DNA of 64,000 bases from Bifidobacterium pluvialisilvae (GTDB taxonomy: Bacteria > Actinomycetota > Actinomycetes > Actinomycetales > Bifidobacteriaceae), in NCBI RefSeq assembly GCF_019331695.1, contig NZ_JAHBBI010000006.1:1-64000 (forward strand), written 5' to 3'. Below the pieces are notes generated by a model. The model did no database searches. It had not been told where the DNA came from and saw only the letters and a list, made by a program, of their open reading frames with translations. Made by a program: the position numbers and the translations under genes. Positions 8,518 to 18,900 of the stretch are shown piece by piece (within the stretch, counting starts at the first letter, position 1; each line of letters starts with the position of its first letter).

Positions 8518-11334
8518 TCACAGCACGAGTTCGTGATGACCGGCGGCGAGATGCTCGGTGGAGACCGTTCCCTCCGGGGTCAGCACCGTGGCCTCGGCGT
8601 GGTCGGGCACGTCGATGGTCACACGCACCGCGCCGGCGTCGGCACCGGCACCGGCCGCAGGAACCCCGGCCCCGCCAGCCGTCACGTGCTCGGCGCGCAC
8701 GGTGATGGGCCCGCGCACGGTGGGCACGGTGGCGGCCGCCGAATCCACGGCCCCGCGCTCGCCGGCCCCGCCCAACTGCGGACGCACCTCGAACGTGGCG
8801 TATCCGGGTGCGGTCGGGCGGATGCCGAGCAGTCCCTCGGGCAGCAGGTACGCGGGCGAGGCGGCCCACGGGTGCGAGTACGTGGTGTTCGGCTTGTTCG
8901 CCACGTCCCATGCCTCCATAGTGGCGCCGGCGCCCTTGTCCATCATGTTCGTCCACGTGCGCAGCCCGTCGCGCGCGGCGATCAGCGCCGTGGCGTCCGC
9001 GCCGAACCCCGCGGCGTACAGGCCGGCGAGATACACGCTGGCCGCATACACGCTGCACGCCATGCCCTTGCCGCGCAGGAACGCACCGACTGGCCCCCGC
9101 TGCTCGGCGGGCAGCTGCCCGAACGCAAGCGCGAACGCCGAGGCGTGCAGGGAGTGGTGGGCGATGCGCTCGCCTGAGGCGTCGTTCGTCAGCCCGTCCA
9201 CGTAGGCGCCGGCTTCGGCGTCGTAGAGGCGTTCGTGCATGGCGGCGCGCATACGGGCGGCGATGCGAGCGAATCGCGAAGCGTCATCGTCGTGTCCGAG
9301 CGCGGCGGCGATGTCGGCCATGTCGGCGAACGTCTGGGACGAGAGCGCGTTGATGACCGTGTTCACGCGGCCGAACACGAATCCGTCGCGTTCCACGGGC
9401 GGCCAGTCGATGAGGTCGCCGTCGGTGTGGCTGGATTCGCCCGGGTCTTTGACGATCAGCCCGGAGGCCTCGTCGAGGTGCTTGGCCGGCAGCAGGGCGA
9501 CGAGCCGGTCGTATTGGCCGGCGATCTGGCGTGTCGAACCGGTGCGCATCCATGCGTCGTGGGCGGCGAGGATGAGATACAGCGGCCATTCGGTGGGCCA
9601 CGTGCGGTTGGCGATCAGCCAGTCGACGGAGTATTCGGCGAGCGCGGGCGCGTCGTCGACGGCGAGGTGCGCGTGCTGCTGGAGCCATGCGTCGCCTTCG
9701 TATGGCGCGCGTTCGCGCGTCCATGAATCGGCGTAAATGTTGCCGTTGGTCGCTTCCATGGTGTTGCGGCAGAAGTTCCAGACGGCCTCCAATGTGGCGT
9801 TCGACGAGGTGAACGAGGCCGCGGACCGGTCGAACGGGTAAATGAGCGCGGCGGCCTCGACGCGGTCGTCGGCGTCGGCGGCCGCACCGTCGTTGCGGTC
9901 GCTGTCTGCGACGCCGTCCGCAAGCCGGCGCACCGCTTCGGCCGAGTCGACGGACGGGATGATCTCCACATATCGGAACACGCGCAGGCCCCATGTCTCC
10001 ATGGTCGTCGCCGTGGTGCCGTCGCCGAGATGCCAGGTGTCCTCGTAGTTGTTGAACGCGCTGAGATGCCATTTGACGGACCCGTCGGGGTTCAATACCT
10101 CGCCGTAACGAATCTTGAGGTCGGCGGGGCCGTGGCCTGCGGACAGCGTGATGCGCACGCCGCCTTCCCATGTGCGCCCGAAGTCGAGGATGAGATGGCC
10201 GTCGTCGGTCAGGCGGGATGATGCCGGGACGTGGTACTGCACGGTCGGCTTGTCGGTGGGCGTGGGCAGCAGCATGGCGAAGTCGCCGCGGACGGCGGCG
10301 GGCGTCCAGTCGGCGTCGTCGAATTCGGGCGTGGCGAATCCGAATGGATAGTTGCGCGCCTGCACGTTTTCGGCCGGGGCTTCGAAATACTGCGTGCCGA
10401 CGGATGCGGAGTCGGGGTAGACGGCGGTGCCGGGCAGGGCGCGCCAGTCGGGGCCGGTGCCGTAGTGGGCGGTCTCGCCGTCGGCGAATCGCACGTCGAG
10501 CTGGGCGATGAACCGCTGGTCCTCGACGGTGTAGGCGATGGCGCCGATGGCGTTGCTGCCGGCGTGTAGCAGGCCGGTCACGTCGTAGCCGTCGTAGCGG
10601 GCTTCGTCGCCGATGGGGAAGGTCGGCCCGTAGCCGACGAACGTGCCGTTGACCCAGATCCGATATACGAACTGGCGGGCGGCGCGCGTGCTGGAGGCGG
10701 TCACGTTGAGCGTGGCCCATGCGATGGGTTTGTCGGGCAGGGCGGCGAGGCCGCGCAGGAACGCCCAGCCACGGGAGTTGTGTTCGTCGGCGGCTTTCTT
10801 GTCGCCGACGAAGAACGAGTCGTCGGTGGCGACTTCGGTTTCCTCGGGCAGGTCGAATTCGGCGGTTTCGTCGACGTTGCCGGGGGCCGCCGCATCGTCG
10901 GGCACCCAGATGGGCGCGGCCCGCCAGTGTTCTCCGGCGCCCGTGCCGAACGTTACCGGTTCGGACCATGCGGAGACGCGGCCGTCGGCGTCCCAGACGC
11001 GCACGGCCAGCCAGTAGCGCGTGGACGCGGGCAGTTCCAGCCCGTCGAGGACGACGTTTGATTCGCCGGCGTAGTCGCGGCGGCCGGAATCCCATATGGT
11101 TTCGCCGGACAGCGGATGGTCGGTGACGATGATCTGGTACGAACGCCAGTCGACGACGTCGGCGTTGTCGTCGGCGACGTCGAACCACCACCGTACGCCG
11201 ACCGTCGATTCCGGTGCCAAGTCGACCGGCGCGATGCGATCATTGATGCGGATATGGACGGGGATGCCGGGAAGGTCCACCGCTTCGGACGACGTGCCGG
11301 ACGTCATGGCGTCGATTGCTGCATTGCTGTTCAC
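8518..11334 (-). CDS. Alpha-L-rhamnosidase, GH78
   Basis: Inverting glycosidase releasing terminal alpha-L-rhamnose, probably from plant glycosides or polysaccharides. Order: Fn3-like N-terminal domain (about 25-150), Bac_rhamnosid_N beta domain (about 190-370), a conserved concanavalin-like domain (about 375-470), the (alpha/alpha)6 barrel (about 490-820) and a C-terminal beta domain. The DSWTRERAPYEGDAWLQQ segment (about 541-558) holds the acidic catalytic residues of the family. No signal peptide, so cytoplasmic action on imported glycosides is likely. I prefer the GTG at 11334, which has an AAAGAG site six bases upstream; an ATG at 11358 adds eight residues but lacks a ribosome binding site and falls inside a possible operator. 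Confidence 0.9.
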   Translation of the reverse strand: MNSNAAIDAMTSGTSSEAVDLPGIPVHIRINDRIAPVDLAPESTVGVRWWFDVADDNADVVDWRSYQIIVTDHPLSGETIWDSGRRDYAGESNVVLDGLELPASTRYWLAVRVWDADGRVSAWSEPVTFGTGAGEHWRAAPIWVPDDAAAPGNVDETAEFDLPEETEVATDDSFFVGDKKAADEHNSRGWAFLRGLAALPDKPIAWATLNVTASSTRAARQFVYRIWVNGTFVGYGPTFPIGDEARYDGYDVTGLLHAGSNAIGAIAYTVEDQRFIAQLDVRFADGETAHYGTGPDWRALPGTAVYPDSASVGTQYFEAPAENVQARNYPFGFATPEFDDADWTPAAVRGDFAMLLPTPTDKPTVQYHVPASSRLTDDGHLILDFGRTWEGGVRITLSAGHGPADLKIRYGEVLNPDGSVKWHLSAFNNYEDTWHLGDGTTATTMETWGLRVFRYVEIIPSVDSAEAVRRLADGVADSDRNDGAAADADDRVEAAALIYPFDRSAASFTSSNATLEAVWNFCRNTMEATNGNIYADSWTRERAPYEGDAWLQQHAHLAVDDAPALAEYSVDWLIANRTWPTEWPLYLILAAHDAWMRTGSTRQIAGQYDRLVALLPAKHLDEASGLIVKDPGESSHTDGDLIDWPPVERDGFVFGRVNTVINALSSQTFADMADIAAALGHDDDASRFARIAARMRAAMHERLYDAEAGAYVDGLTNDASGERIAHHSLHASAFALAFGQLPAEQRGPVGAFLRGKGMACSVYAASVYLAGLYAAGFGADATALIAARDGLRTWTNMMDKGAGATMEAWDVANKPNTTYSHPWAASPAYLLPEGLLGIRPTAPGYATFEVRPQLGGAGERGAVDSAAATVPTVRGPITVRAEHVTAGGAGVPAAGAGADAGAVRVTIDVPDHAEATVLTPEGTVSTEHLAAGHHELVL

Positions 11335-11353
11335 GTTGCGCTCTTTTCTGAAC

Positions 11354-11379
11354 ATCATTGTTTACGATTTGCCAATGAT
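11354..11379. promoter_or_regulatory. Possible operator of the rhamnosidase gene
   Basis: Dyad ATCATTG-N12-CAATGAT with centre TTTACGATTTGC, 20 bp upstream of the preferred GH78 start. Spacing and position suit a repressor site, perhaps for the LacI protein at 7059-8216. Inference only. Confidence 0.35.
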
Positions 11380-11525
11380 GATAGGAACGTGAGCGCGCCC
11401 ATGACCCGTTTTGCACCCCGTTTGCATCTTTTGTCGGTTTTGCAGGCCCTTGATGGCGGATAATCATGCGGAGGCGCGCCTGCGACGGCATTCGCACGCG
11501 CGCACGGGAACCGACCGAGAATGGG

Positions 11526-12875
11526 TTAACGACGCGCGGGCGGTGCGGGCATGTACGGCGCCGGGCCCCTCATCGTGGGCCCCTGATTCGGATACGGCAT
11601 GGCGCCGCCCATCGGAACGGCGGGCATCGGCGGAGCGGCGGGGGTCTGGGGAACGGCGGACGAGGACGATGCCCGCACCGCCTTGGACACGCCGGCCAGC
11701 ATGACGATGGCCGTCACGAGGACCACCAGATAGAACAACGCGCCCAATATGGAACTGATGCTGTTGGCGGACGCCAGCCGCGAGGCATACTCCTCGGGAC
11801 CGATCTCCTGGCGCTGCATGCGGTATGTCGCCCACTGTCCCGTGATGGACATGCCGGCGCTTCCCACCTGCAGCAGGGCGCCGACCGCCAGTCCGACGAC
11901 CGGCATCACGTGCCAGCCGGAGCCGGTGATGGAACGGAGTCTGCCGCCGAGGGCCGTCAGCGGCAGGAATACGGCGAGCAGGAGCATCACCGCGTTCACG
12001 GCGGAATACAGGTTGGAGCTCACCACCCAGGCCGCCGAGACCCGTCCCGTGCCGTATGTCACGCCTTGGAACGTATAGACCAGCAGGCTCACGATGGAGG
12101 CGGCGAAGACAGTGAGCACCCTGCCCCGCACGCCGTGCCCGGTGTTGGCCGGGGCCGTCTTCGCGCGGGCGGATGCGGTGAGCAGCAGCGTCGTCATCAC
12201 GCACAGTCCCACCCCGAACAGGATGGTCATCGCCGCATACAGCCAATGCCGCGACGCGCCACGGCCCAGCGTCCTGACGACCATGCACACCACATACAGC
12301 GCCGTCAGCACGAGCGCCGGAGCCAGGCCGCCGCCCGCGCTCCTGGCCCGGCCGGTGCGCCCGGCACGTCCGTTCCCCGAGTCAGCCATCAACGGCATGA
12401 ACAGCGCCAATCCCATGTACAGCGTCAGCCCCGACGCGGCGCCGCCCACGACTCCGGACAGCATCGCCGCCGTCATGCCCGACGGACCGGGGAACAGCAT
12501 GAACGCGAGCGTCGTCAGCGGACTGTAGAGCAGACCGCACACCGCGCCCACGATCATGCCCGTCAGCGGCGCGCGCATGGCCCGCAGCGCGGGGACGGAC
12601 TCCGGACGGGTCGTTCGCCGGGCCGCTGCCCGTGGCACCGCCTGGACCGGGGCCGGCCGGACCGGCATCTGCTGGGCCGGAGCAGGCGCAGGCATGTGCG
12701 CGGACGGCCAAGGCCGAACCGCGGGACCGGCCGGCGGCGCGGCGGCTCCCGGCATCGGTCGTTGCATAGGCGACTGCGCCGCACGACCCGGCGCAACCGG
12801 CAACGGGCTTCCGCACCTCCTGCACAGTCGATCATCGTCGGCACATGGCGCGCCACACCGCGTACAGACTCTCAT
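11526..12875 (-). CDS. Zinc-ribbon polytopic membrane protein
   Basis: Begins MRVCTRCGAPCADDDRLCRRCG, a four-Cys zinc ribbon (Cys4, 7, 17, 20). A Pro/Ala-rich linker (about 24-95) and about seven to eight hydrophobic segments follow, and a Pro/Ala/Met-rich tail ends the protein. The start at 12875 is preceded by GGAAGGGG. Zinc-ribbon membrane proteins of this kind are common in bifidobacteria but their function is unknown. It stands alone between holB and GH78, all on the minus strand. Confidence 0.75.
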   Translation of the reverse strand: MRVCTRCGAPCADDDRLCRRCGSPLPVAPGRAAQSPMQRPMPGAAAPPAGPAVRPWPSAHMPAPAPAQQMPVRPAPVQAVPRAAARRTTRPESVPALRAMRAPLTGMIVGAVCGLLYSPLTTLAFMLFPGPSGMTAAMLSGVVGGAASGLTLYMGLALFMPLMADSGNGRAGRTGRARSAGGGLAPALVLTALYVVCMVVRTLGRGASRHWLYAAMTILFGVGLCVMTTLLLTASARAKTAPANTGHGVRGRVLTVFAASIVSLLVYTFQGVTYGTGRVSAAWVVSSNLYSAVNAVMLLLAVFLPLTALGGRLRSITGSGWHVMPVVGLAVGALLQVGSAGMSITGQWATYRMQRQEIGPEEYASRLASANSISSILGALFYLVVLVTAIVMLAGVSKAVRASSSSAVPQTPAAPPMPAVPMGGAMPYPNQGPTMRGPAPYMPAPPARR

Positions 12876-13030
12876 GCCCACCCCTTCCACTGGTGAATGC
12901 CGAAGAATCCCCATGCCGTCCCGCCATCCGCCACCGTCCAACCACATACGGCCCGGAGGCAGGCCCCCGCATCGGCCCTTCACCTCTTCATGCTACGCCG
13001 CGGCATCGCAACGGAGTCGGACGCCGCGCG

Positions 13031-14197
13031 TCACACGATCAGCGCGCAGAACAGGGCCTCGAACACGAGCAGCGGATTGCCGTTGCCGACGAGCCGACGG
13101 CGTGCGACGGCAACGGCCTCGGCACGCGCTATGGCGGCCTCGCGGCTTAATCGCGAAGCAAGGTTCGCGATCGCCGTCCGGTTCTCCTTGTTGATCAGCC
13201 CGACGGTGTCTTCGGCGCCGTTCTGCAATACGGCCACGTCACGGTACACGCTGGCGATGGAGTTCAACGCGCGGTCGAGCACGTCGCGGCTGCGGCGTGT
13301 GGTCCTGCGTTTGACCTCGTCCTTCTTGCCGATGGCGTTGTACATGCCGCGGATCTTCGGAGGAATACGGTCCTTCTCCCCCAATCCGTTGACGCGGCGG
13401 AACTCGACCTGGTCGCGTTTCACCTGACGTTCGATCTCCTCGGCGGCCTGTGCGTTGGCGTCGGATATCAGATGGTCGGCGAGCAGCACGGCGTCCGACG
13501 CCTTCGCCAGATTCAGCACACCGACGACGAGCGTGTCACGGTCGGTCATCACACGCTCGTTGGTGGCGTACAGCCGTGCGATGCCGATATGCCCTTCGGA
13601 CAGGCGCGCGGCGCGGGCGGCCACGTGTTCGGTGAACCGCCGCTTCTCCGGCAGCGTGGGATTCACCGTGGTCATGAGAAATTCGGCGACGGCCTGCGTC
13701 GACGGCACGGCGAGGTTGACGACCCGCGTGCGGGAGCGGATGGTGGGCAGCACGTCCTGCGCGCTCGGGGCGCACAGCAGCCAGATGGTGTGCTCGGCCG
13801 GCTCCTCGATCTCCTTGAGCAGCACGTTCGTGGTGCGTTCGAGCATGCGGTCCACGTCCTCGATGATGATGACGCGCCACGGCGCGGTGGCGGGCATCTG
13901 CTCGGACGTCTCGATGAGCCCGCGCACGGCGTCGATGCCTATCGTGACCTTGTCGGTGGCGAGCACGGTGACGTCGGGATGTGTGCCGGCGAGCACGTGG
14001 CGGCAGGTCGAGCATGCGCCGCAGCCGTGGTCCGGGCATTCGAGCGCTGCGGCGAACGCGCGCGCCACGTTCGACCGGCCCGATCCGGGAGGGCCGCAGA
14101 TCAGCCACGACTGGGCGATGTCCGCCGGGTCCTTCGCGATGCGGGACAGCAGTTCGACGGTGGGCCGCTGCCCGACGATGGCATCCCAGACGCTCAT
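13031..14197 (-). CDS. holB: DNA polymerase III delta' subunit
   Basis: Clamp-loader subunit working with gamma/tau (dnaX, 43.6-46.1 kb) to load the sliding clamp. AAA+ fold: Walker A-like [15 protein letters not shown] (about residues 34-48) with Arg in place of the catalytic Lys, a zinc module [12 protein letters not shown] (about 55-66), and IIIEDVDRM as Walker B. Delta' subunits commonly lack a working ATPase, so the substitution fits. The start at 14197 has GGGGAGG upstream and its ATGA overlaps the tmk stop, indicating translational coupling. 388 residues. Confidence 0.93.
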   Translation of the reverse strand: MSVWDAIVGQRPTVELLSRIAKDPADIAQSWLICGPPGSGRSNVARAFAAALECPDHGCGACSTCRHVLAGTHPDVTVLATDKVTIGIDAVRGLIETSEQMPATAPWRVIIIEDVDRMLERTTNVLLKEIEEPAEHTIWLLCAPSAQDVLPTIRSRTRVVNLAVPSTQAVAEFLMTTVNPTLPEKRRFTEHVAARAARLSEGHIGIARLYATNERVMTDRDTLVVGVLNLAKASDAVLLADHLISDANAQAAEEIERQVKRDQVEFRRVNGLGEKDRIPPKIRGMYNAIGKKDEVKRRTTRRSRDVLDRALNSIASVYRDVAVLQNGAEDTVGLINKENRTAIANLASRLSREAAIARAEAVAVARRRLVGNGNPLLVFEALFCALIV

Positions 14198-14835
14198 CGT
14201 GATGCCTCCCCGTAGCCGAACAGGTCGTCGATGTCCACGCGAATCTGCGTCCATACGGTTTCGATGGGCTGCGCGGCGTCGATGATGCGGAAGCGCTCCG
14301 GCTCGGCCTTCGCCAGGTCGAGGAACGCCCGGCGCGTACGGTTCTGGAAGTCGTCACCGGCCGATTCCATACGGTCCTCGTCGTGCTGAAGCCTGGCGTG
14401 CGACTCGGCCGGGTCCATGTCGAGCAGATACGTGCGTACGGGCAACAGGTCGTTCGTGGCCCACAGGCTCAGGTCGCGGATCTCCCTAGCAGTCAGTTCG
14501 CGGCCGCCGGCCTGGTAGGCCAGCGACGAGTCGAGATACCGGTCGGTGATGACGACCTCGTCGCGTTCGAGGGCCGGGAGGATGGTTTCGGCGACGTGCT
14601 GGGCGCGGTCGGCCGCGAAGATGAGCGCCTCGGCGCGCGGCGCGATGTCGGCGGCATCCTCGGCCACGTTCCGCAGCAGCAGTTGGCGCAAGGTGGCGCC
14701 GAGCGGCGTACCGCCCGGCTCGCGTGTGACGAGCACCGTGCGCCCGCGCGATTCGAGATACTGCCGCAGCCGTTCCACCTGCGTGGTCTTGCCGACGCCG
14801 TCGACGCCCTCAAACGAAATAAACAATCCAGCCAT
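14194..14835 (-). CDS. tmk: Thymidylate kinase
   Basis: Phosphorylates dTMP to dTDP. The P-loop [12 protein letters not shown] lies near residues 7-18, the DR motif in [12 protein letters not shown] near 94-105, and the LID region after. 213 residues is the usual length. ATG 14835 ([10 protein letters not shown]) is chosen; longer frames upstream run into a class B dyad and are not conserved. Its stop overlaps the holB start, a common actinobacterial arrangement. Confidence 0.95.
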   Translation of the reverse strand: MAGLFISFEGVDGVGKTTQVERLRQYLESRGRTVLVTREPGGTPLGATLRQLLLRNVAEDAADIAPRAEALIFAADRAQHVAETILPALERDEVVITDRYLDSSLAYQAGGRELTAREIRDLSLWATNDLLPVRTYLLDMDPAESHARLQHDEDRMESAGDDFQNRTRRAFLDLAKAEPERFRIIDAAQPIETVWTQIRVDIDDLFGYGEASR

Positions 14836-14904
14836 GCCCCTACCGTATCGGCCGACGCCAACTTTTTCCGGTCCTGTCGCAGGACCTCGCAAGCCTATCT
14901 CCGA

Positions 14905-14994
14905 CTTCTGGGGTGAGATTCGATGGAACCCGGAGTATCGCCGTTGGAATATCAACGGTCATACTTCGGGTTCCGGATTTCATCACCCCAGAAG
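14905..14994. repeat. Class B dyad element (CTTCTGGGGTGA), copy 3
   Basis: A 90-bp nested palindrome. CTTCTGGGGTGA (14905) pairs with TCACCCCAGAAG (14983), GGAACCCGGAGTAT pairs with ATACTTCGGGTTCC, and the centre is CCGTTGGAATATCAACGG (14941-14958). A third word, AATCACCCCAGCAG, lies near 15022. It sits 70 bp upstream of tmk. Confidence 0.8.
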
Positions 14995-15145
14995 ATGGCG
15001 GTAGCCGTTCGACACGAGAAGAATCACCCCAGCAGACACGGATTGCAACAATCAGCCCCGGCGTTTGCCGCTGCTCAGCAATGCACGCGCCGGCTCCCGC
15101 ATGACGTAAGCCCAAAATCCAACAGTGGAGCTAACCCATCTCCCC

Positions 15146-15711
15146 ATGGGTTTGTGGGTCTGACCGGCCGTCCAAATGGGCTTGTGGGTCTAATAAGTCG
15201 CCCCAATGGGTTCGTGGGTCTATCCGTTCACGAGGAGCACGTTTTCGACGTCTTCATGTATGCCGCAGACCCACAAACCCCTTTATGAACGATTAGACCC
15301 ACGGTCCATACGGCGTGTAGACCCACAAAACCGATCCCAAAAACGGATAGACCCACAAAACCTATTCCGCTTGGCCGGACGCGGCCGCAGAACTCATTCC
15401 ACTTGAGCGCAGGCCCACAAATCCAGAAATCATCCGGCTTTGTGGGTCTGACCCGGCCGCCCAAATGGGCTTGTGGGTCTAACCGCTCGCTTCAACACGG
15501 GTTTGTGGGTCCAATGGGCCGCCCCAACGGACTTGTGGGTCTATGACATACGCGAGAAGCCGGTTTTGATGGTCCTCATGTATGCCGCAGACCCACAAAC
15601 CCCTTTATGAACGATTAGACCCACGGTCCATACGGCGTGTAGACCCACAAAACCGATCCCAAAAACGGATAGACCCACAAACCCGGTTGTCGCCGGGTTT
15701 GTGGGTCTAAA
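15146..15711. repeat. Class A arrays (TTGTGGGTCT), two tandem modules
   Basis: TTGTGGGTCT words at 15151, 15181 and 15211 (exact 30-bp steps) are followed by a central module (about 15254-15302) and inverted words AGACCCACAAA at about 15267, 15319 and 15349. The arrangement then repeats at 15439, 15470, 15502, 15532 and 15577-15709. The segment 15254-15360 is nearly identical to 15576-15682. No protein frame is conserved. Confidence 0.85.
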
Positions 15712-15960
15712 GTCAGCAAGCCCGAGCCAGTGGGTCCGAGTGGTCGAGGCCACGAAGGTGCCCCGTTGGATACGGTTGCCACCGGGCCAGTGGATCTGAG
15801 CTGGTAAGCCTAGATCCAGCGAGCCCGGGACCGGTGAGTCTGAGCCGTCTGACCTAGAGCCGGTGAATCTGAGCCGGCAGACCTAGAGCGAAAGGCTAGA
15901 ACCGATGGGCCCAGAACCAGTAAACCTAGAACCAGCGAGCCCGAGTCAGTAGGCCTGGGA
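15700..15960. repeat. Degenerate GAGCCAGTGGGTCTGAG array
   Basis: About ten loosely repeated words of the form GAGCCRGTGRRTCTGAG and CCTAGARCC run up to the topA stop codon. They look like a decayed array related to the neighbouring class A modules. No coding frame. Confidence 0.5.
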
Positions 15961-18900
15961 CTACTTGGATTTCTTTCTGGCGGCGGGGGCCTTGGCGACG
16001 ACGGCCGGGCGTTCGTAGCCCTCGTTCGCGACGAGCCATTCGATATCCGACTTGACCGTGGACGCGGTGGAGCCGATCTTCTCGGCGATGCGTGTATTGG
16101 CCCAGCCCTTGCTGGCGTACTTCTTCACCTCGGCGCGGCGTTCGGCGCGCTTGGCCTCCACGGCGCTGACCTTCGGCGCGGCCTTGGCCGACGACTTCGC
16201 CGACCGGCCCTTCGCACCGCCTCGGCCGCGCCCACGCCCTCGCGTGGAGGGGCCCGCGGCACGCTTCTCGGCGAGCAGGCGGAACGCGTCGGCCGGGTCG
16301 ATGGATTCGGGCGAATACTGCCTCGGCAGCGTACGGTTGGTCTCGCCGTCGGTGATGTACGCGCCGAAACGGCCGTCCTTGATGGTCACGGGCTTGCCGG
16401 TCTCCGGGTCGTTGCCGAGCTCGCGCAGCGGCGGCTTGGCGGCGCCACGTCCACGGCCGCGGCCGTACTTGGGCTGGTCGAACAGCTCCTTGGCCTTGGC
16501 GATGTCGACGGTGAAGATCTCGTCCTCCGAACCGAGCGAACGCGTCTCGGACTTGCCGTCCGCGCCGGTCTTGGTCAGGTACGGACCGTAGCGGCCGTTG
16601 TTGGCCAGCACCACGGCCTGCGTGACTTCGCCGGTCTCGGCATTGGTCTGCGGCAGCGTGCCGACCTCGCGCGGCAGCGACAGCAGCTTCAGCGCGTCGT
16701 CGAGCGTGAGCGCGTCGGGGTTCATGGTCTTGAACAGCGACGCCATCTTCGGCTTGGAGGCGGCGTCGGCGCCCGTGCGGCGCGAGGAACGCCGCTTCGG
16801 CGCGGGCTTGCCCTCCTTCGCGGCCTCCTCCTCGGCGGCCTTGGCGGCGGCGCGTTCGGCCTCGGCCTGCGCCTGCTGCTCCGGCGTGATGAGCGCCACG
16901 TACGGCCCGAACCGTCCCTTGCGCAGCTCCACGGTGCCGCCGGTCTTCGGGTCGGTGCCGAGCACGCGCGGCCCGCCGGAGTTCGTGGCGATGAGCTCGT
17001 GGCCCACTTCGGGCGTCAGCTCGTCGGGCGCCAGCGTGTCGGGCAGTGAGGCGTGCTTCGGGTTGCCGTCGGCGTCGAGGTTCTTCGTGTCTTCAAGGTA
17101 CGGGCCGTAGCGGCCCACGCGCACGTGCAGCCCGTCGCCGATGTCGATGGTGTTGATTTCTCGCGCGTCGATGTCGCCGAGCTGCGCCACCTGCTGCTGC
17201 AGGCCCTGATGCGCCTCCTCGGCGGAGCTCACCGTGCCCGCGCCGGTGCCGAAGTAGAAGTGCGTGAGCCAGTCCTTGCCGGTCTCCTTGCCACGGGCGA
17301 TCTGGTCGAGGCCGTTCTCCATCTGCGCGGTGAACTGGTAGTCCACGTACTGCGGGAAGTTCGTCTCCAGCAGTTTGATGACGGAGAACGCCAGCCATGA
17401 CGGAATCAGCGCGCGGCCCTTCTCGTACACGTATCCGCGGTCGATGATCGTGGAGATGATGCTCGCATACGTCGACGGACGGCCGATCTCCTTGGCCTCC
17501 AACGTCTTGACGAGCGTGGCCTCGGTGTATCGGGCCGGCGGCTGGGTCTCATGCCCGGCGGGTTCGACCCCGGCGGCGGCCAGTCGGTCGCCGACCTTCA
17601 TCGGCGGCAGCGAGGCGTTTTCGGTGCGGTCGGTCTTCCTGCCGTTCTTCCTGGCCGCGGCGCCGGCGCCGGCATCACCCCCGCCATTGCCGCCATTGCC
17701 ATTGCCGTGTCCCTTGCCGAACACACGCAGGAATCCAGGGAATTCGATGACCGTGCCGGAAGCCTGGAACAACGCCTCGCCGCGCGAACCCGCTTCGGCG
17801 CCGAGCCGCACGGTGGCGGTCGATCCGGTGGCGTCGGCCATCTGCGAGGCCAACGTCCGCTGCCAGATGAGCGTGTAGAGCTTCAGCTGGTCCGGCGGCA
17901 CGCGCGAGGCGAGTTCGTCGGGCGAACGGAACGTGGATCCGGCGGGACGGATGCATTCGTGCGCCTCCTGCGCGCCGGCCGTCTTGGTCACGTACTGCTT
18001 CGGTCCGTCGGACAGATATTCCCTGCCATACAGCGAGCCGACGGCGTCGCGCGCCGCGGCGATGGCCTCCTGCGAGAGCGTCACCGAATCGGTTCGCATA
18101 TACGTGATGTAGCCGTTCTCGTACAGGCCCTGCGCCGCACGCATCGTGGCGCGCGAGCTCATGCCGAGACGATTGCCGGCGGTCTGCTGCAGCGTGGATG
18201 TGGTGAACGGCGGCTGCGGACGACGGCGATACGGCTTCGTCTCCAGCGAACGCACCGTGAACGGCCGCTCGCGTACGACGGCGGCCACCTCGTTGGCCAG
18301 CGCCTCGTCCATGACGACCGGGGATTCCTTGGCGGCGGCCGCGGTCAGGTGCCCGTCGGCGCCGAAGTCCTTGGAGACGGCGAGACGATTGCCGCCCAAC
18401 GCCACGAGCCGCGCGTCGAATCCGGCGTCGGCGTCACCGGCGGCCGCGCCTTCCGCGGCGACCAGCGTCGCGATGACGTCCCAATACGCGGTGCGCACGA
18501 ACGCCATGCGTTCACGCTCGCGTTCGACGATCAGCCTCGTGGCCACGGACTGCACGCGGCCGGCGGAGAGTCCCGGCCCGACCTTGCGCCACAGCACCGG
18601 CGACAGCTCGTAGCCGTAGAGCCTGTCGAGCACGCGTCGCGTCTCCTGGGCGTCGACCATGTTGTCGTCGACGTCGCGCGTGGCGGTCAGCGATTTCTTG
18701 ATGGCCTCGGGCGTGATCTCATGGAAGACCATGCGCTTGACCGGCACCTTGGGCTTGAGCGTCTGCACGAGATGCCATGCGATGGCCTCGCCTTCGCGAT
18801 CCTCATCGGTTGCGAGATAGAGTTCGTCGGCCTTCTTCAATGCGGATTTGAGTTCGGCGACCGTCGACTTCTTGTTGTCGTTGACGATATAGTACGGCTC

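Noticed and set aside
15228-15464. Small protein with FVGL repeats on the minus strand of class A arrays
   Set aside because: Frames break between copies, changes are not synonymous, and no ribosome binding site is seen; the frames follow from the repeated word.
15146-15711. CRISPR array at the class A repeats
   Set aside because: The repeated word is only 10-11 bp, spacers are themselves similar to each other, both orientations occur, and no cas genes are present in the window.
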